Shown here one piece after another: positions 8,589-16,015 of a stretch of DNA of 64,000 bases (within the stretch, counting starts at the first letter, position 1; each line of letters opens with the position of its first letter). The notes beneath the pieces are model-generated. The model was not told where the DNA came from and did no database searches. It saw nothing but the letters and a program-made list of their open reading frames with translations. The DNA comes from JALEVB01 sp022768265. GTDB lineage: Bacteria; Bacillota_I; Bacilli_A; Erysipelotrichales; Erysipelotrichaceae. Position numbers and translations under genes: made by a program. Location of the stretch: assembly GCA_034168985.1 (NCBI GenBank), contig JAXFJE010000007.1, positions 1-64,000 of the forward strand, in the 5' to 3' direction.

Positions 8589-8622
8589 AAGGCTTAAGAT
8601 CTTAAGGATCTTAGGCCTTTTT
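8588..8622. terminator. Bidirectional rho-independent terminator
   Basis: A 14-base-pair stem (8588-8601 with 8607-8620, one G-T pair) with loop TTAAG is flanked by A-rich sequence on the left and five T on the right. It can stop transcription from the gltX-fem operon and, in the other direction, from the tRNA gene. Confidence 0.85.
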
Positions 8623-8651
8623 AGCATATACACATGCTTTGATTACAAATA

Positions 8652-8728
8652 TGGTGACTCGTACGGGATTTGAACCCGTGAATGTTGCCTTGAGAGGGCA
8701 ATGTGTTAAACCATTTCACCAACGAGCC
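8652..8728 (-). tRNA. tRNA-Glu (anticodon CTC)
   Basis: Read on the minus strand, the 77 bases fold as a full cloverleaf with an encoded CCA end. The acceptor GGCTCGT pairs with ACGAGTC (one G-T), the anticodon stem TTGCC pairs with GGCAA around the loop CTCTCAA, and the T arm is ACGGG-TTCAAAT-CCCGT. The anticodon CTC reads GAG. The discriminator base is A, as in Bacillus tRNA-Glu. It lies directly behind the rplT terminator, with no promoter that I can identify between them. Confidence 0.93.
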
Positions 8729-8755
8729 AAAAAAAGAAGATATTGCTATCTTCTT
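8729..8755 (-). terminator. Rho-independent terminator of infC-rpmI-rplT
   Basis: On the minus strand, nine base pairs (8734-8742 with 8747-8755) around the loop GCAA are followed by a run of seven T (8729-8735, partly in the stem). The upstream arm overlaps the rplT stop codon and the T run ends one base from the 5' end of the mature tRNA-Glu. Confidence 0.8.
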
Positions 8756-9107
8756 ATGCTAATGCTTTCTTAGCTGTTTCTACGATTGCAGCAAAACCAG
8801 CTTCATCATGAATAGCGATTTCACTAAGCATCTTACGGTTAACATTAACATTAGCTAATTTTAAACCGTGCATTAATTGAGAATAGCTGATATCATGCAT
8901 TCTAGCTGCTGCATTGATACGAGCGATCCATAATTTACGCATTTCTCTTTTTGTTTGTTTTCTTCCGATATAAGAATATCTCAAAGAACGCATTACTTGT
9001 TCATGGGCAGTTCTATATAATAAATGTTTTGAACCAAAATAACCCTTGGCAAGTTTTAATACTTTTTTACGTCTATTACGTGTAGGTGTTGATCCTTTAA
9101 CTCTCAT
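8754..9107 (-). CDS. rplT: 50S ribosomal protein L20
   Basis: The protein is 117 residues, the normal length for L20. It has the highly basic N-terminal extension (MRVKGSTPTRNRRKKVLKLA) that threads into 23S rRNA, followed by the SLRYSYIGRKQTKREMRKLW core. L20 is needed early in large-subunit assembly and, in Firmicutes, represses its own operon by binding the leader mRNA. A matching leader is visible upstream of infC. AGGAGG-like sequence precedes the ATG. Confidence 0.98.
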   Translation of the reverse strand: MRVKGSTPTRNRRKKVLKLAKGYFGSKHLLYRTAHEQVMRSLRYSYIGRKQTKREMRKLWIARINAAARMHDISYSQLMHGLKLANVNVNRKMLSEIAIHDEAGFAAIVETAKKALA

Positions 9108-9122
9108 CTTATACCTCCTATA

Positions 9123-9317
9123 TTAACCTTGAAGTAATTGCGAAATTCTCTTCATATCGCTCTTACTTACTGTTGTTGCTTTTCTTAATTGAACTTTTTG
9201 TTTGTGAGTTTTATTAGCTGCAAAGTGTGATACATAAGCATGTTGTCTTTTTAATTTGCCTGTGCCTGTTTTCTTAACACGTTTAGCTAATGTTTTCTTA
9301 GTTTTCATTTTTGGCAT
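9123..9317 (-). CDS. rpmI: 50S ribosomal protein L35
   Basis: A 64-residue, lysine-rich protein beginning MPKMKTKKTLAKRVKKTGTG, the invariant start of L35. It is a large-subunit protein. It lies between infC (12 bases) and rplT (15 bases), the standard conserved order, and has a good AGGAGGAAA ribosome binding site. Confidence 0.98.
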   Translation of the reverse strand: MPKMKTKKTLAKRVKKTGTGKLKRQHAYVSHFAANKTHKQKVQLRKATTVSKSDMKRISQLLQG

Positions 9318-9329
9318 ATCATTTTCCTC

Positions 9330-9860
9330 CTATTTATTCTTCTTTGGTGAAATAACTACAGACATTGTATTGCCTTCTAAAGCAGGAGCTTTATCGGCTT
9401 GAGCAATATCGCTCATAGCTTCAATAAACTCATTCATGACCTGCTTTCCAACTTCAAGACGTGTAATCATTCTTCCTCTGAAACGCATATCAATCTTGAC
9501 TTTTACACCTTGTGATGCCCATTTTCTTGCTTGTTTTAACTTAGTTTCAAAATCGTGGGTATCGATTACTGGTGATAACCTTAATGGTTTTACTTCTGTA
9601 ACATGTTGGTTCTTTTTAGCTTCTTTAGCCTTCTTTTGAGCTTCAAAGCGATATTTACCATAATCCAAGATCTTGCAAACTGGCGGTTGAGCATTTGGTG
9701 CTACACATAATAGATCCAAATCAAACTCGGCAGCTTTTTCCAAGGCTTCTCTTCTAAACATCTTACCTAACTGCTCTCCAGTAGGACCGATTACCAATAC
9801 TTCTTTAAAGCGGATGTTTTCGTTGACCAATTCTTCAGTCATGTTGCGTTTACTGATAAT
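9330..9860 (-). CDS. infC: Translation initiation factor IF-3 with probable ATT start
   Basis: IF-3 prevents premature subunit joining and checks start-codon choice on the 30S subunit. The N-domain has LVNENIRFKEVLVIG and LLCVAPNAQPPVCKILDYGKYRFE; the C-domain begins near LRLSPVIDTHDFETKLKQA. The first ATG is at 9842, but the ribosome binding site GGAGG (9867-9871 region) is 24 bases away. In frame with the gene and 6 bases after GGAGG is ATT at 9860, followed by ATC at 9857, giving a protein that begins M-(I)-S-K-R-N-M-T. IF-3 genes are known to use ATT or ATC and to be autoregulated through it. I therefore place the start at 9860. Confidence 0.9.
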   Translation of the reverse strand: MISKRNMTEELVNENIRFKEVLVIGPTGEQLGKMFRREALEKAAEFDLDLLCVAPNAQPPVCKILDYGKYRFEAQKKAKEAKKNQHVTEVKPLRLSPVIDTHDFETKLKQARKWASQGVKVKIDMRFRGRMITRLEVGKQVMNEFIEAMSDIAQADKAPALEGNTMSVVISPKKNK

Positions 9861-9880
9861 AATTCACCTCCATAATAATT

Positions 9881-10000
9881 AAAAAGTAGGATACGATAGC
9901 GCACCTACTAAACCTACAATCATCTTGCGTAGCTTTTACCCATATCCTAAAGGTTATCGGGTGAGAAGAGGTGCTTCTACTTTCCACATTAATTAATTAC
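9881..10000 (-). promoter_or_regulatory. L20-type autoregulatory leader with attenuator
   Basis: The transcript from the promoter at 10008-10036 starts with about 120 bases of structured leader. The segment GAAGCACCTCTTCTCACCC (minus strand, about 9960-9978) matches the conserved core of the Firmicute L20 leader as I remember it. The leader ends in a hairpin (AGTAGG-TGCG / CGTA-T-CCTACT, 9885-9909) followed by five T (9881-9885), an intrinsic terminator just ahead of the infC ribosome binding site. In this family L20 binding favours termination. Confidence 0.8.
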
Positions 10001-10007
10001 CTTGTAT

Positions 10008-10036
10008 ATATTACTTTATTTTTTTTAAATAGTCAA
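10008..10036 (-). promoter_or_regulatory. Promoter of infC-rpmI-rplT
   Basis: On the minus strand TTGACT (10036-10031) and TAATAT (10013-10008) are spaced by exactly 17 bases. The predicted start is near position 10000, just upstream of the L20-type leader. It begins only a few bases after the stop of the Asp23-like gene. Confidence 0.78.
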
Positions 10037-10041
10037 GGGTT

Positions 10042-10356
10042 TTATGCTTTAAAACCAATAACATCGATCGTGATTGATTTACATTTGATATTTGTCATCA
10101 TGAAAATATTATCATAGATGGCTTTTTGTAAATTCTCGCATACGGTTTTGACATTTGAGCCATATTTTAGTGTAACTCCTGTTTGAATTTCAAGTTTATT
10201 TTTATTTACTTTGATTTGTACAGAAGTTTCTTTTTCAGTTACGATATCTTCCATATCTTGTAAAGAGATATCCACGATTGATTTAAATACCGTTTTATTT
10301 AAAGCGATCTTCCCGATCTCATCACTACTTCTCAATAATACATATTCTTCTGCCAT
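10042..10356 (-). CDS. Asp23/Gls24 family protein
   Basis: A 104-residue protein with the two-part pattern of the Asp23/Gls24 family: an N-terminal GKIALNKTVFKSIVDISLQD segment and a middle IKVNKNKLEIQTGVTLKYGSN segment leading into an amphipathic helix and a final strand (SITIDVIGF). Family members are small cytoplasmic proteins associated with envelope stress or the membrane in Firmicutes; AmaP-anchored Asp23 is the studied case. It lies alone between the RelA/SpoT-domain gene and the infC promoter. The ribosome binding site is AGAGGTAAT. Confidence 0.8.
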   Translation of the reverse strand: MAEEYVLLRSSDEIGKIALNKTVFKSIVDISLQDMEDIVTEKETSVQIKVNKNKLEIQTGVTLKYGSNVKTVCENLQKAIYDNIFMMTNIKCKSITIDVIGFKA

Positions 10357-10399
10357 TTTTATTACCTCTTTTATCTTATCAGTATTATATCAATATTTA

Positions 10400-11770
10400 T
10401 CAAAAAATGGAACTAATTTTACGGTGAAGGATTTCTTTGATAAAATCTGTGTCGCTGGCAAATTTGGCATATTCTTGATATTCTTCTTGTAAATTATCTA
10501 CAAATTCTCTAAAGATGATCATCATCCGATACAGCTTGTCTTCGTGGATGATCTCGATCTTGCCATTTTCGACCAAGCAAATTGCTAGCTCTTTCATCAA
10601 AGTATCCTTCGCTTGTTGTTTTTCAATATCGGGATAAGAAGCAAAACAGCTATCAAACCAACTTGGTTGGGCAATCAATGATTTGATGACATTGATAAAC
10701 TGCGTGAAGTCTTGAATGTTGTTACCTGATTGAATAGCAAACAACATCACAAAGAACACATGCCATTCATAATCTACGTTCATGATGCTTTCAAAATATT
10801 GTCCTAAGATATTATTAAAAGGATCATCATGATGGTATGGTAGCTCTAGCTTAATTTCCTCAGTAAAGGAAAAATCCGAGATACGCAATAAATTCAAGTG
10901 TTCAAAATATTCGACCATCTTGATTTGCGGCTGTTCAGCAGCTAAAAAATCAGTAATATAAATAAATTGACTTAAGATAGCTGAACATTTCTTAAAATCA
11001 ATGGTAAAGCCGATTTCTTCGGTCAATTTGATCATCAACAGATCATTGATGGTCTTAGCAACAAACATCTTAAAGTTATGTTCATCCATCCCGATATAAT
11101 CAGAAGTACCGCTATTGACCAATATCTCTTTATAAACGATCTCTAATTGGCGATCGACAACATCTAGACTATCACGAATGGTCCCTAAGATATTTTTCAT
11201 AAAAGTATCATAAGCTACAAAATTGGTATTTTTATAGACGACCTGATGTTCAACCTCTGACCAAAAGCTATGTACCAAGGATTTGATCTGCAGTTCGAAA
11301 TTAACATTGGAGCCATTATACAAATAGTGACCATCGATCCGATAAATCGTAAAGCCATTGCGTTGTAACTGTGGCTGTGGCATCCTTAGATTCAAATAGA
11401 CATTAGGATCATAAACACATTGAAAATACTCCTCATCACAAGGTTTAAAAATATCAAATAATTTATTATAGATCCGCGATTCATCGGCAATAAAACGACA
11501 CTCAATGATCAAACCGATCAGATCGCTTAAATTATTTAACGCGTCTTGAGGTGTTTCATATTTTAGATAAAACTTATTACGGATCAATTTTTCTTTCAGG
11601 GAATCTTTATTTTTGATCCTTGAAGAAATTTGGATATATGATTGATCATCTGCTTTTAAGGCATTACAAAAAACTTGTTTAAGGGATTTTTCTAGATATT
11701 CATAGGTGTGATAATTCTTCTCATAATTATTGATGGTCTGCTTGATAAAATCAAATAAAACTAAAGTCAT
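10400..11770 (-). CDS. RelA/SpoT-domain protein with long helical C-terminus
   Basis: The 456-residue protein carries an alarmone synthetase-like domain in about residues 40-215. Supporting blocks are ISSRIKNKDSLKEKLIR (substrate-binding R-x-K-x-x-S-x-x-x-K type), LSDLIGLIIECRF (core D-x-x-G motif) and FELQIKSLVHSFWSEVEHQV (the E-x-Q-I-R-x-x-x-x-x-x-W-x-x-x-E-H motif). In true synthetases this domain makes (p)ppGpp from ATP and GTP or GDP. Stand-alone synthetases are about 200-250 residues. Here an extra 240 helical residues follow with no HD hydrolase, TGS or ACT domain. It is nine bases downstream of the rRNA methylase gene. Activity is inferred. Confidence 0.75.
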   Translation of the reverse strand: MTLVLFDFIKQTINNYEKNYHTYEYLEKSLKQVFCNALKADDQSYIQISSRIKNKDSLKEKLIRNKFYLKYETPQDALNNLSDLIGLIIECRFIADESRIYNKLFDIFKPCDEEYFQCVYDPNVYLNLRMPQPQLQRNGFTIYRIDGHYLYNGSNVNFELQIKSLVHSFWSEVEHQVVYKNTNFVAYDTFMKNILGTIRDSLDVVDRQLEIVYKEILVNSGTSDYIGMDEHNFKMFVAKTINDLLMIKLTEEIGFTIDFKKCSAILSQFIYITDFLAAEQPQIKMVEYFEHLNLLRISDFSFTEEIKLELPYHHDDPFNNILGQYFESIMNVDYEWHVFFVMLFAIQSGNNIQDFTQFINVIKSLIAQPSWFDSCFASYPDIEKQQAKDTLMKELAICLVENGKIEIIHEDKLYRMMIIFREFVDNLQEEYQEYAKFASDTDFIKEILHRKISSIF

Positions 11771-11779
11771 AATTACCTC

Positions 11780-13111
11780 TTAAAATAATCTTAAACCTTT
11801 GGGATATTTATTTTTCAATATCTTACCATCACCTTTCGCAAAACCAATATTTATCTGGTGATGACATAAAGCAACATAACCTTTATGATCAGCGATATTT
11901 AAGGTGTTGCCTTTAAAATAGTTTATCGTATCTGCTTCATCTAATTCAACAGGCTTTAGACAATTATTAGTTTTTGTCTTGTTAAAGCCTACAGCAGTAT
12001 AAAAGTGTTGATGAGGTTCAAAGCGTCCTTTGATCATTTCGCCACATAGCACTTGATTCCTGATGACCTTAAGGCCTTTTAATTCATAGAAAGGTTGATT
12101 ACCGGCATAGATCTTATCTTTGTTTTGATAAACGTATTTAGGTTGTTGATCCCAATGCTGCGCTAAAAAGCTCATAGCTTCTTTGCTGACCACGCTTTTG
12201 GGCCAATTAAGATGTACGCTATCACTTGGCCCTTTCTTAACTAACTTGGCCATAAAATGCCCTTCAGCATCATCCATTGGCCATATACGACGACATTTAC
12301 TGGTATCGATGCTGGTTACAAAACCTGCTTCGCCCCATGAAACATCGATCTTAACTAGCTCCATGTCAGGATGAGCTAAGATAAAACGTTCAATTACCCC
12401 TTCATTTTCTATGCGATTTAATGTACAGGTCGAATAGACCAAAGTGCCGCTTTGTTTTAAGCACTGATAAGCTTCTTCCAAGATCTGCAATTGGCGATTA
12501 GCGCACGCATTCACATGTGCCAAGCTCCAATCTTGGATAGCAATATCACTTTTTTTAAACATACCTTCACCAGAGCACGGAGCATCCACCAAGATCCGAT
12601 CAAAAAAGCCCCTAAAGCATTTTGCTATTTTGGCAGGCTGGTCATTGGTAATGATACAGTTATTGATGCCCCAACGTTCGATATTGCTCAAAAGCTTGAT
12701 CGCCCGTGCATTTTCGATCTCGTTAGCAACCAATAATCCAGTATTATCAAGATTTTGCGCAATTTGCGTAGCTTTACCCCCTGGGGCACTACACATATCC
12801 AAAACTTTATCACCTTTTTGAATATCCAAAAGATCTACGACGCTTGCTGCACTAGCCTCTTGGACATATATCAAACCTTGCTTATGAAAGATACTATTAC
12901 CTAAAGAAGTAACCTTATCCATCACATAAGCATTTTTTGCAAATGGTGATGGTTTACAAGCTAATGGATAATAAGCAAAAAAAGTTTGGGGATCAATTTT
13001 TAACGTATTGATCCTAAACCCTTGATGAAAAGGCTGTTCTAAGCTTTGACAATAATCATCATACCTTGGTCCCAATAGTTCTTGAATATATGTTTGATAG
13101 TCTTTATTCAT
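11780..13111 (-). CDS. RsmF/RsmB-like 16S rRNA m5C methyltransferase
   Basis: A 443-residue NOL1/NOP2/sun-family enzyme. The SAM-binding motif is VLDMCSAPGGKATQIAQ (about residues 104-120). The catalytic cysteines are in DAPCSGEGMF (motif IV) and VYSTCTLN (motif VI), the two-cysteine arrangement of RNA m5C methylases. The C-terminal 150 residues form the extra RNA-binding domain seen in RsmF/YebU proteins. It overlaps ribF upstream by 8 bases. The precise rRNA position cannot be assigned. Confidence 0.9.
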   Translation of the reverse strand: MNKDYQTYIQELLGPRYDDYCQSLEQPFHQGFRINTLKIDPQTFFAYYPLACKPSPFAKNAYVMDKVTSLGNSIFHKQGLIYVQEASAASVVDLLDIQKGDKVLDMCSAPGGKATQIAQNLDNTGLLVANEIENARAIKLLSNIERWGINNCIITNDQPAKIAKCFRGFFDRILVDAPCSGEGMFKKSDIAIQDWSLAHVNACANRQLQILEEAYQCLKQSGTLVYSTCTLNRIENEGVIERFILAHPDMELVKIDVSWGEAGFVTSIDTSKCRRIWPMDDAEGHFMAKLVKKGPSDSVHLNWPKSVVSKEAMSFLAQHWDQQPKYVYQNKDKIYAGNQPFYELKGLKVIRNQVLCGEMIKGRFEPHQHFYTAVGFNKTKTNNCLKPVELDEADTINYFKGNTLNIADHKGYVALCHHQINIGFAKGDGKILKNKYPKGLRLF

Positions 13112-14030
13112 GGGCTTTTAACATCTTTCTAACATGTTTGACATCTTGTTCTAACTGTAAGGCAAGGTTGCTTTTATTGGAAAATTTACGTTCATGACGA
13201 ATAAAATGATCAAATTCCAAAATGACCTTTTCACCATAGATCATCTTAGAGAAATCTAAGATAAAAGCTTCGATCGAAACTTTGACACTTTCATTAAAAG
13301 TAGGATTATGACCAACATTGATCATCGTCAAATACCATTGATTATGGACCTTGATATAACCAGCATAGACTCCTAGGGATGGAAGGATATATTCACCATC
13401 CACCTTGATATTTGCCGTAGGAAAACCAATGGTCCTGCCTTGTTTATGTCCGTGAATGATCTCACCTTCGATCTGATAACGATAACCTAATAATTCATTA
13501 GCCTTGGCCACTTGATCATTAACGATCAATTCACTGATACGGGTCGAAGAAATCTTTTCATTATCTTCACTGACACAATCAACGACCTCGACCTTCATTG
13601 CGGTTTGTTGTTTTAAGGTTTCTACACTGCCTTCACCTTTATGACCATAATGAAAATCAAATCCACAGATCAATGTTTGGATATTCAAGGCTGCTAAAAC
13701 TTGCTTTTCAAATTCTTGATAAGAAAGATTGGCCATCTTACTATTGAATTGTAAAATGATGATATTTTTGATACCAAGTGATGAAGCCATGTTGATCCTT
13801 TGGCGCATCGTAGACAAGTGCTGAGGATCCTTTACCTTTTTTACGATGACCCATGGGTCAGGATCAAAAGTGATCAATGAGGGCTCCAAATTTTGTTCGC
13901 TAGCGATCTTGATCGTCTTAGCGATCAATTGACGATGCCCACGATGTAAACCATCAAAATATCCTATACAAGCAACGATAGGTTTTCTAGCAACACATTT
14001 ACGCTCTAAACTAAATTGTATTATTCTCAT
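13104..14030 (-). CDS. ribF: Bifunctional riboflavin kinase / FAD synthetase
   Basis: The 308-residue protein has the N-terminal nucleotidyltransferase (FAD synthetase) domain with VACIGYFDGLHRGHRQLI and FDFHYGHKGEGS, and the C-terminal flavokinase domain with GRTIGFPTANIK, GVYAGYIKV and NVGHNPTF. It converts riboflavin to FMN and FAD in the cytoplasm. Its start overlaps the last base of truB. The truB-ribF pair is a conserved Firmicute order. Confidence 0.97.
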   Translation of the reverse strand: MRIIQFSLERKCVARKPIVACIGYFDGLHRGHRQLIAKTIKIASEQNLEPSLITFDPDPWVIVKKVKDPQHLSTMRQRINMASSLGIKNIIILQFNSKMANLSYQEFEKQVLAALNIQTLICGFDFHYGHKGEGSVETLKQQTAMKVEVVDCVSEDNEKISSTRISELIVNDQVAKANELLGYRYQIEGEIIHGHKQGRTIGFPTANIKVDGEYILPSLGVYAGYIKVHNQWYLTMINVGHNPTFNESVKVSIEAFILDFSKMIYGEKVILEFDHFIRHERKFSNKSNLALQLEQDVKHVRKMLKAHE

Positions 14031-14899
14031 TAAAATAATCCTCTTTTACTTTTATATATATCATTTTCTACTCTTTCATAAGCAGCTAATATTTGATCTG
14101 CAAAACATAAGATAACGATATCGGTATTTGCCGCTAATTTCATGCGTTTACCATTTTTGATATCAGAAATTTGTTGTGGGGTTACTTCGATCTTTTCATA
14201 ATTGGTATTTAAGATATCTTTGATCTTGATATCTTGCAGATGATCAAGACAATTAGTTAAACTGCAAGCTTGATCGATCTTAATATCTTGGATCTTGGTT
14301 CTTCTTAAGGCGCTCATCATGGCATAATTGCCTGTTTTAGCTGCCATGTCTTCACATAAAGACCGAATATAGGTACCGCTAGAAACTACGGCTCTAAAGC
14401 TAACTTCTGTTTCGGATGCAGATAATAGCTCTAATTCATATATTTCGATATCACGTGCTTCTCGCTCTACTTCTTGACCGGCAAAAGCTAATTCGTATAG
14501 CCTTTTACCATCTTTTTTTATTGCCGAGACCATTGGCGGTATCTGTTTTTGTTTACCAAGAAAACTTTTAAAAACAGCTTCCCATTGCTTAGCTGTAACA
14601 GAAATAACCGCTTTAGTAGCTACGACATTGCCCCATATATCTAAGGTATCCGTTTTTTGCCCTAATTTAAAGGAAGCGATATATTCTTTACGATCATGAT
14701 CGCAATAAGGTAAATACTTAGTGTATTTGCCTAGCAATACGATCAAAAGCCCTGTCGCATTGGGATCTAAGGTTCCCGTATGTCCGATTCTTTTTTCACC
14801 GGTTATTTTTCGCAATTGATGACAAACATCGAATGACGTCATATTTTGCGGTTTATCTATTAACAAACAAGCATCCATCTTATACACCTTTTTTTCCAT
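14030..14899 (-). CDS. truB: tRNA pseudouridine-55 synthase
   Basis: A 289-residue TruB enzyme. DACLLIDKPQNMTSFDVCHQLR is the N-terminal signature and RIGHTGTLDPNATGLLIVLLGKYTK holds the catalytic aspartate (D in GTLDP, about residue 43). The KKDGKRLYELAFAGQEVER block recognises the T arm. It makes the universal pseudouridine of the T loop. It heads the truB-ribF-rsmF-RelA/SpoT gene run and diverges from ttcA. Confidence 0.97.
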   Translation of the reverse strand: MEKKVYKMDACLLIDKPQNMTSFDVCHQLRKITGEKRIGHTGTLDPNATGLLIVLLGKYTKYLPYCDHDRKEYIASFKLGQKTDTLDIWGNVVATKAVISVTAKQWEAVFKSFLGKQKQIPPMVSAIKKDGKRLYELAFAGQEVEREARDIEIYELELLSASETEVSFRAVVSSGTYIRSLCEDMAAKTGNYAMMSALRRTKIQDIKIDQACSLTNCLDHLQDIKIKDILNTNYEKIEVTPQQISDIKNGKRMKLAANTDIVILCFADQILAAYERVENDIYKSKRGLF

Positions 14900-14918
14900 C
14901 TATGATTATACTAAATTT

Positions 14919-14928
14919 ATGATATAAT
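14919..14928 (+). promoter_or_regulatory. Extended -10 promoter element of ttcA
   Basis: TATAAT at 14923-14928 is preceded by TGA at 14920-14922, an extended -10 (TGn) arrangement. No good -35 box lies 17 bases upstream. The element is about 26 bases ahead of the ATG at 14955; AGGAG lies at 14940-14944. Confidence 0.5.
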
Positions 14929-14954
14929 AGCAAAACTAAAGGAGTTTTTAAATT

Positions 14955-15713
14955 ATGTCTATAAAAAAACTGGTAGGATTGATCAGAAAAGCCGATAAAG
15001 CATATCAAATGATCGAAGATGGTGATCGTGTTGCCGTTGGGGTCAGCGGTGGCAAAGATAGCATGCTATTATTATATTGTTTAAGCAAATATCAAGCTGT
15101 AGCAAAACGTTTTGATAACAAAGAATTTGAAATCGTTGGCATCCATCTTGATATGGGATTTTCCAATATGGACTTTCAAGAAGTTAGAGACTTTTGTAAA
15201 AAAGAAAACATCGAATATTACGATATCAAGACGCGCTTATATGATATTTTAAAATTAAACAATAATGAAGATAATACTTTAAAATGTTCCCTTTGTTCAA
15301 CCTTTAAAAAAGGCGCGGTAATCAAAGAAGCTAAACGACTTGGCTGTAATAAGACAGCATTTGCCCATCATGCCGATGATGCCATCGAAACTTTGATGAT
15401 GAATATGATTTATGGAGGTAAAATAGCAACCTTTGCACCAAAGATGTATTTAAACGATAGCGAGATGATGTTTATTCGGCCATTTATCTATGCCTTCGAA
15501 AGTCAATTGCGACAAAGCATCCAAGAAATCAATATCCCTGTTGTTAAAAGCACTTGCCCAAATGATGGTTTTACTAAACGCCAAGATATCAAAGAGTTGT
15601 TACAAAACATTTATCATCAATATCCTAGTGCTAAAAACAACTTTTTACTAGCTTTACACAATGAAAAACAGCTGGCTTTATGGCATGAAATAACCGAAAA
15701 TAAGGAAATATAA
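14955..15713 (+). CDS. TtcA-family tRNA 2-thiocytidine synthetase-like protein
   Basis: The 252-residue PP-loop ATPase has the signature AVGVSGGKDSMLLLY (about residues 27-41) and a CSLCS pair near residue 111. A further cysteine is in VKSTCPNDG. This trio corresponds to the Fe-S ligands of TtcA, which thiolates cytidine 32 of certain tRNAs. FAHHADDAIETLMMNMIYGG is also typical. The gene stands alone, followed by the promoter of the lysine-riboswitch operon. Related Firmicute PP-loop proteins of unknown substrate exist, so the exact modification is inferred. Confidence 0.82.
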   Translation: MSIKKLVGLIRKADKAYQMIEDGDRVAVGVSGGKDSMLLLYCLSKYQAVAKRFDNKEFEIVGIHLDMGFSNMDFQEVRDFCKKENIEYYDIKTRLYDILKLNNNEDNTLKCSLCSTFKKGAVIKEAKRLGCNKTAFAHHADDAIETLMMNMIYGGKIATFAPKMYLNDSEMMFIRPFIYAFESQLRQSIQEINIPVVKSTCPNDGFTKRQDIKELLQNIYHQYPSAKNNFLLALHNEKQLALWHEITENKEI

Positions 15714-15733
15714 GCTAAAATGATAAAAAAAGG

Positions 15734-15762
15734 TTGACAAATCTTAGCAACCTCATTATTAT
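15734..15762 (+). promoter_or_regulatory. Promoter of the lysine-riboswitch operon
   Basis: A near-consensus promoter: TTGACA at 15734-15739, 17 bases, TATTAT at 15757-15762. The predicted transcription start is near 15769, about ten bases ahead of the riboswitch. Confidence 0.85.
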
Positions 15763-15777
15763 ACTTTACATAAAATA

Positions 15778-15942
15778 AAACATAGAGGTAGCGGTGCAGA
15801 ATAGTAACTAAATTTAGTTGGCAAACGTAGAGATTTAGCGAAAGGCAACCACCGCCGAACAAGTTTAGGTAGGCATACCTTGCTTGTGGGGTCATAGGAA
15901 AAACTTATGACACTCCTTCATTTGAAGAGGTGCTATATTATA
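15778..15942 (+). promoter_or_regulatory. Lysine riboswitch (L box)
   Basis: The order of conserved elements matches the L box. AGAGGTAGCGGTGCAG opens the aptamer, a long P2 arm includes AGTAAC, and GCGAAAGGCAACC and CCGCCGAA form the central junction. Next come the P3 arm (CAAG...CTTG then TGGGG), P4 (GTCATAGG/CTTATGAC), P5 (CTTCATTTGAAG) and the closing GGTGCTAT that pairs back to TAGC of P1. The aptamer binds lysine. Here it controls an amino-acid ABC transporter and a radical SAM gene. Assignment is by eye against remembered consensus. Confidence 0.85.
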
Positions 15943-15955
15943 TACTGCTTAGGAT

Positions 15956-15990
15956 AACCGTATGTAATATGATGCATGCGGTTTTATTTT
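15956..15990 (+). terminator. Riboswitch expression-platform terminator
   Basis: AACCGTATG (15956-15964) pairs with CATGCGGTT (15975-15983, one G-T) and is followed by TTTTATTTT. It lies between the aptamer and the transporter start at 16016, so lysine binding is expected to favour termination. The intervening ATATTATATACTGC segment is the likely antiterminator partner. Confidence 0.85.
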
Positions 15991-16015
15991 AGTCAGAAAG
16001 TAAGAGGAATTAGAT

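Noticed and set aside
15617..15895. 92-codon minus-strand frame across the end of ttcA and the lysine riboswitch
   Set aside because: It is antisense to the conserved aptamer and to ttcA, without a start signal.
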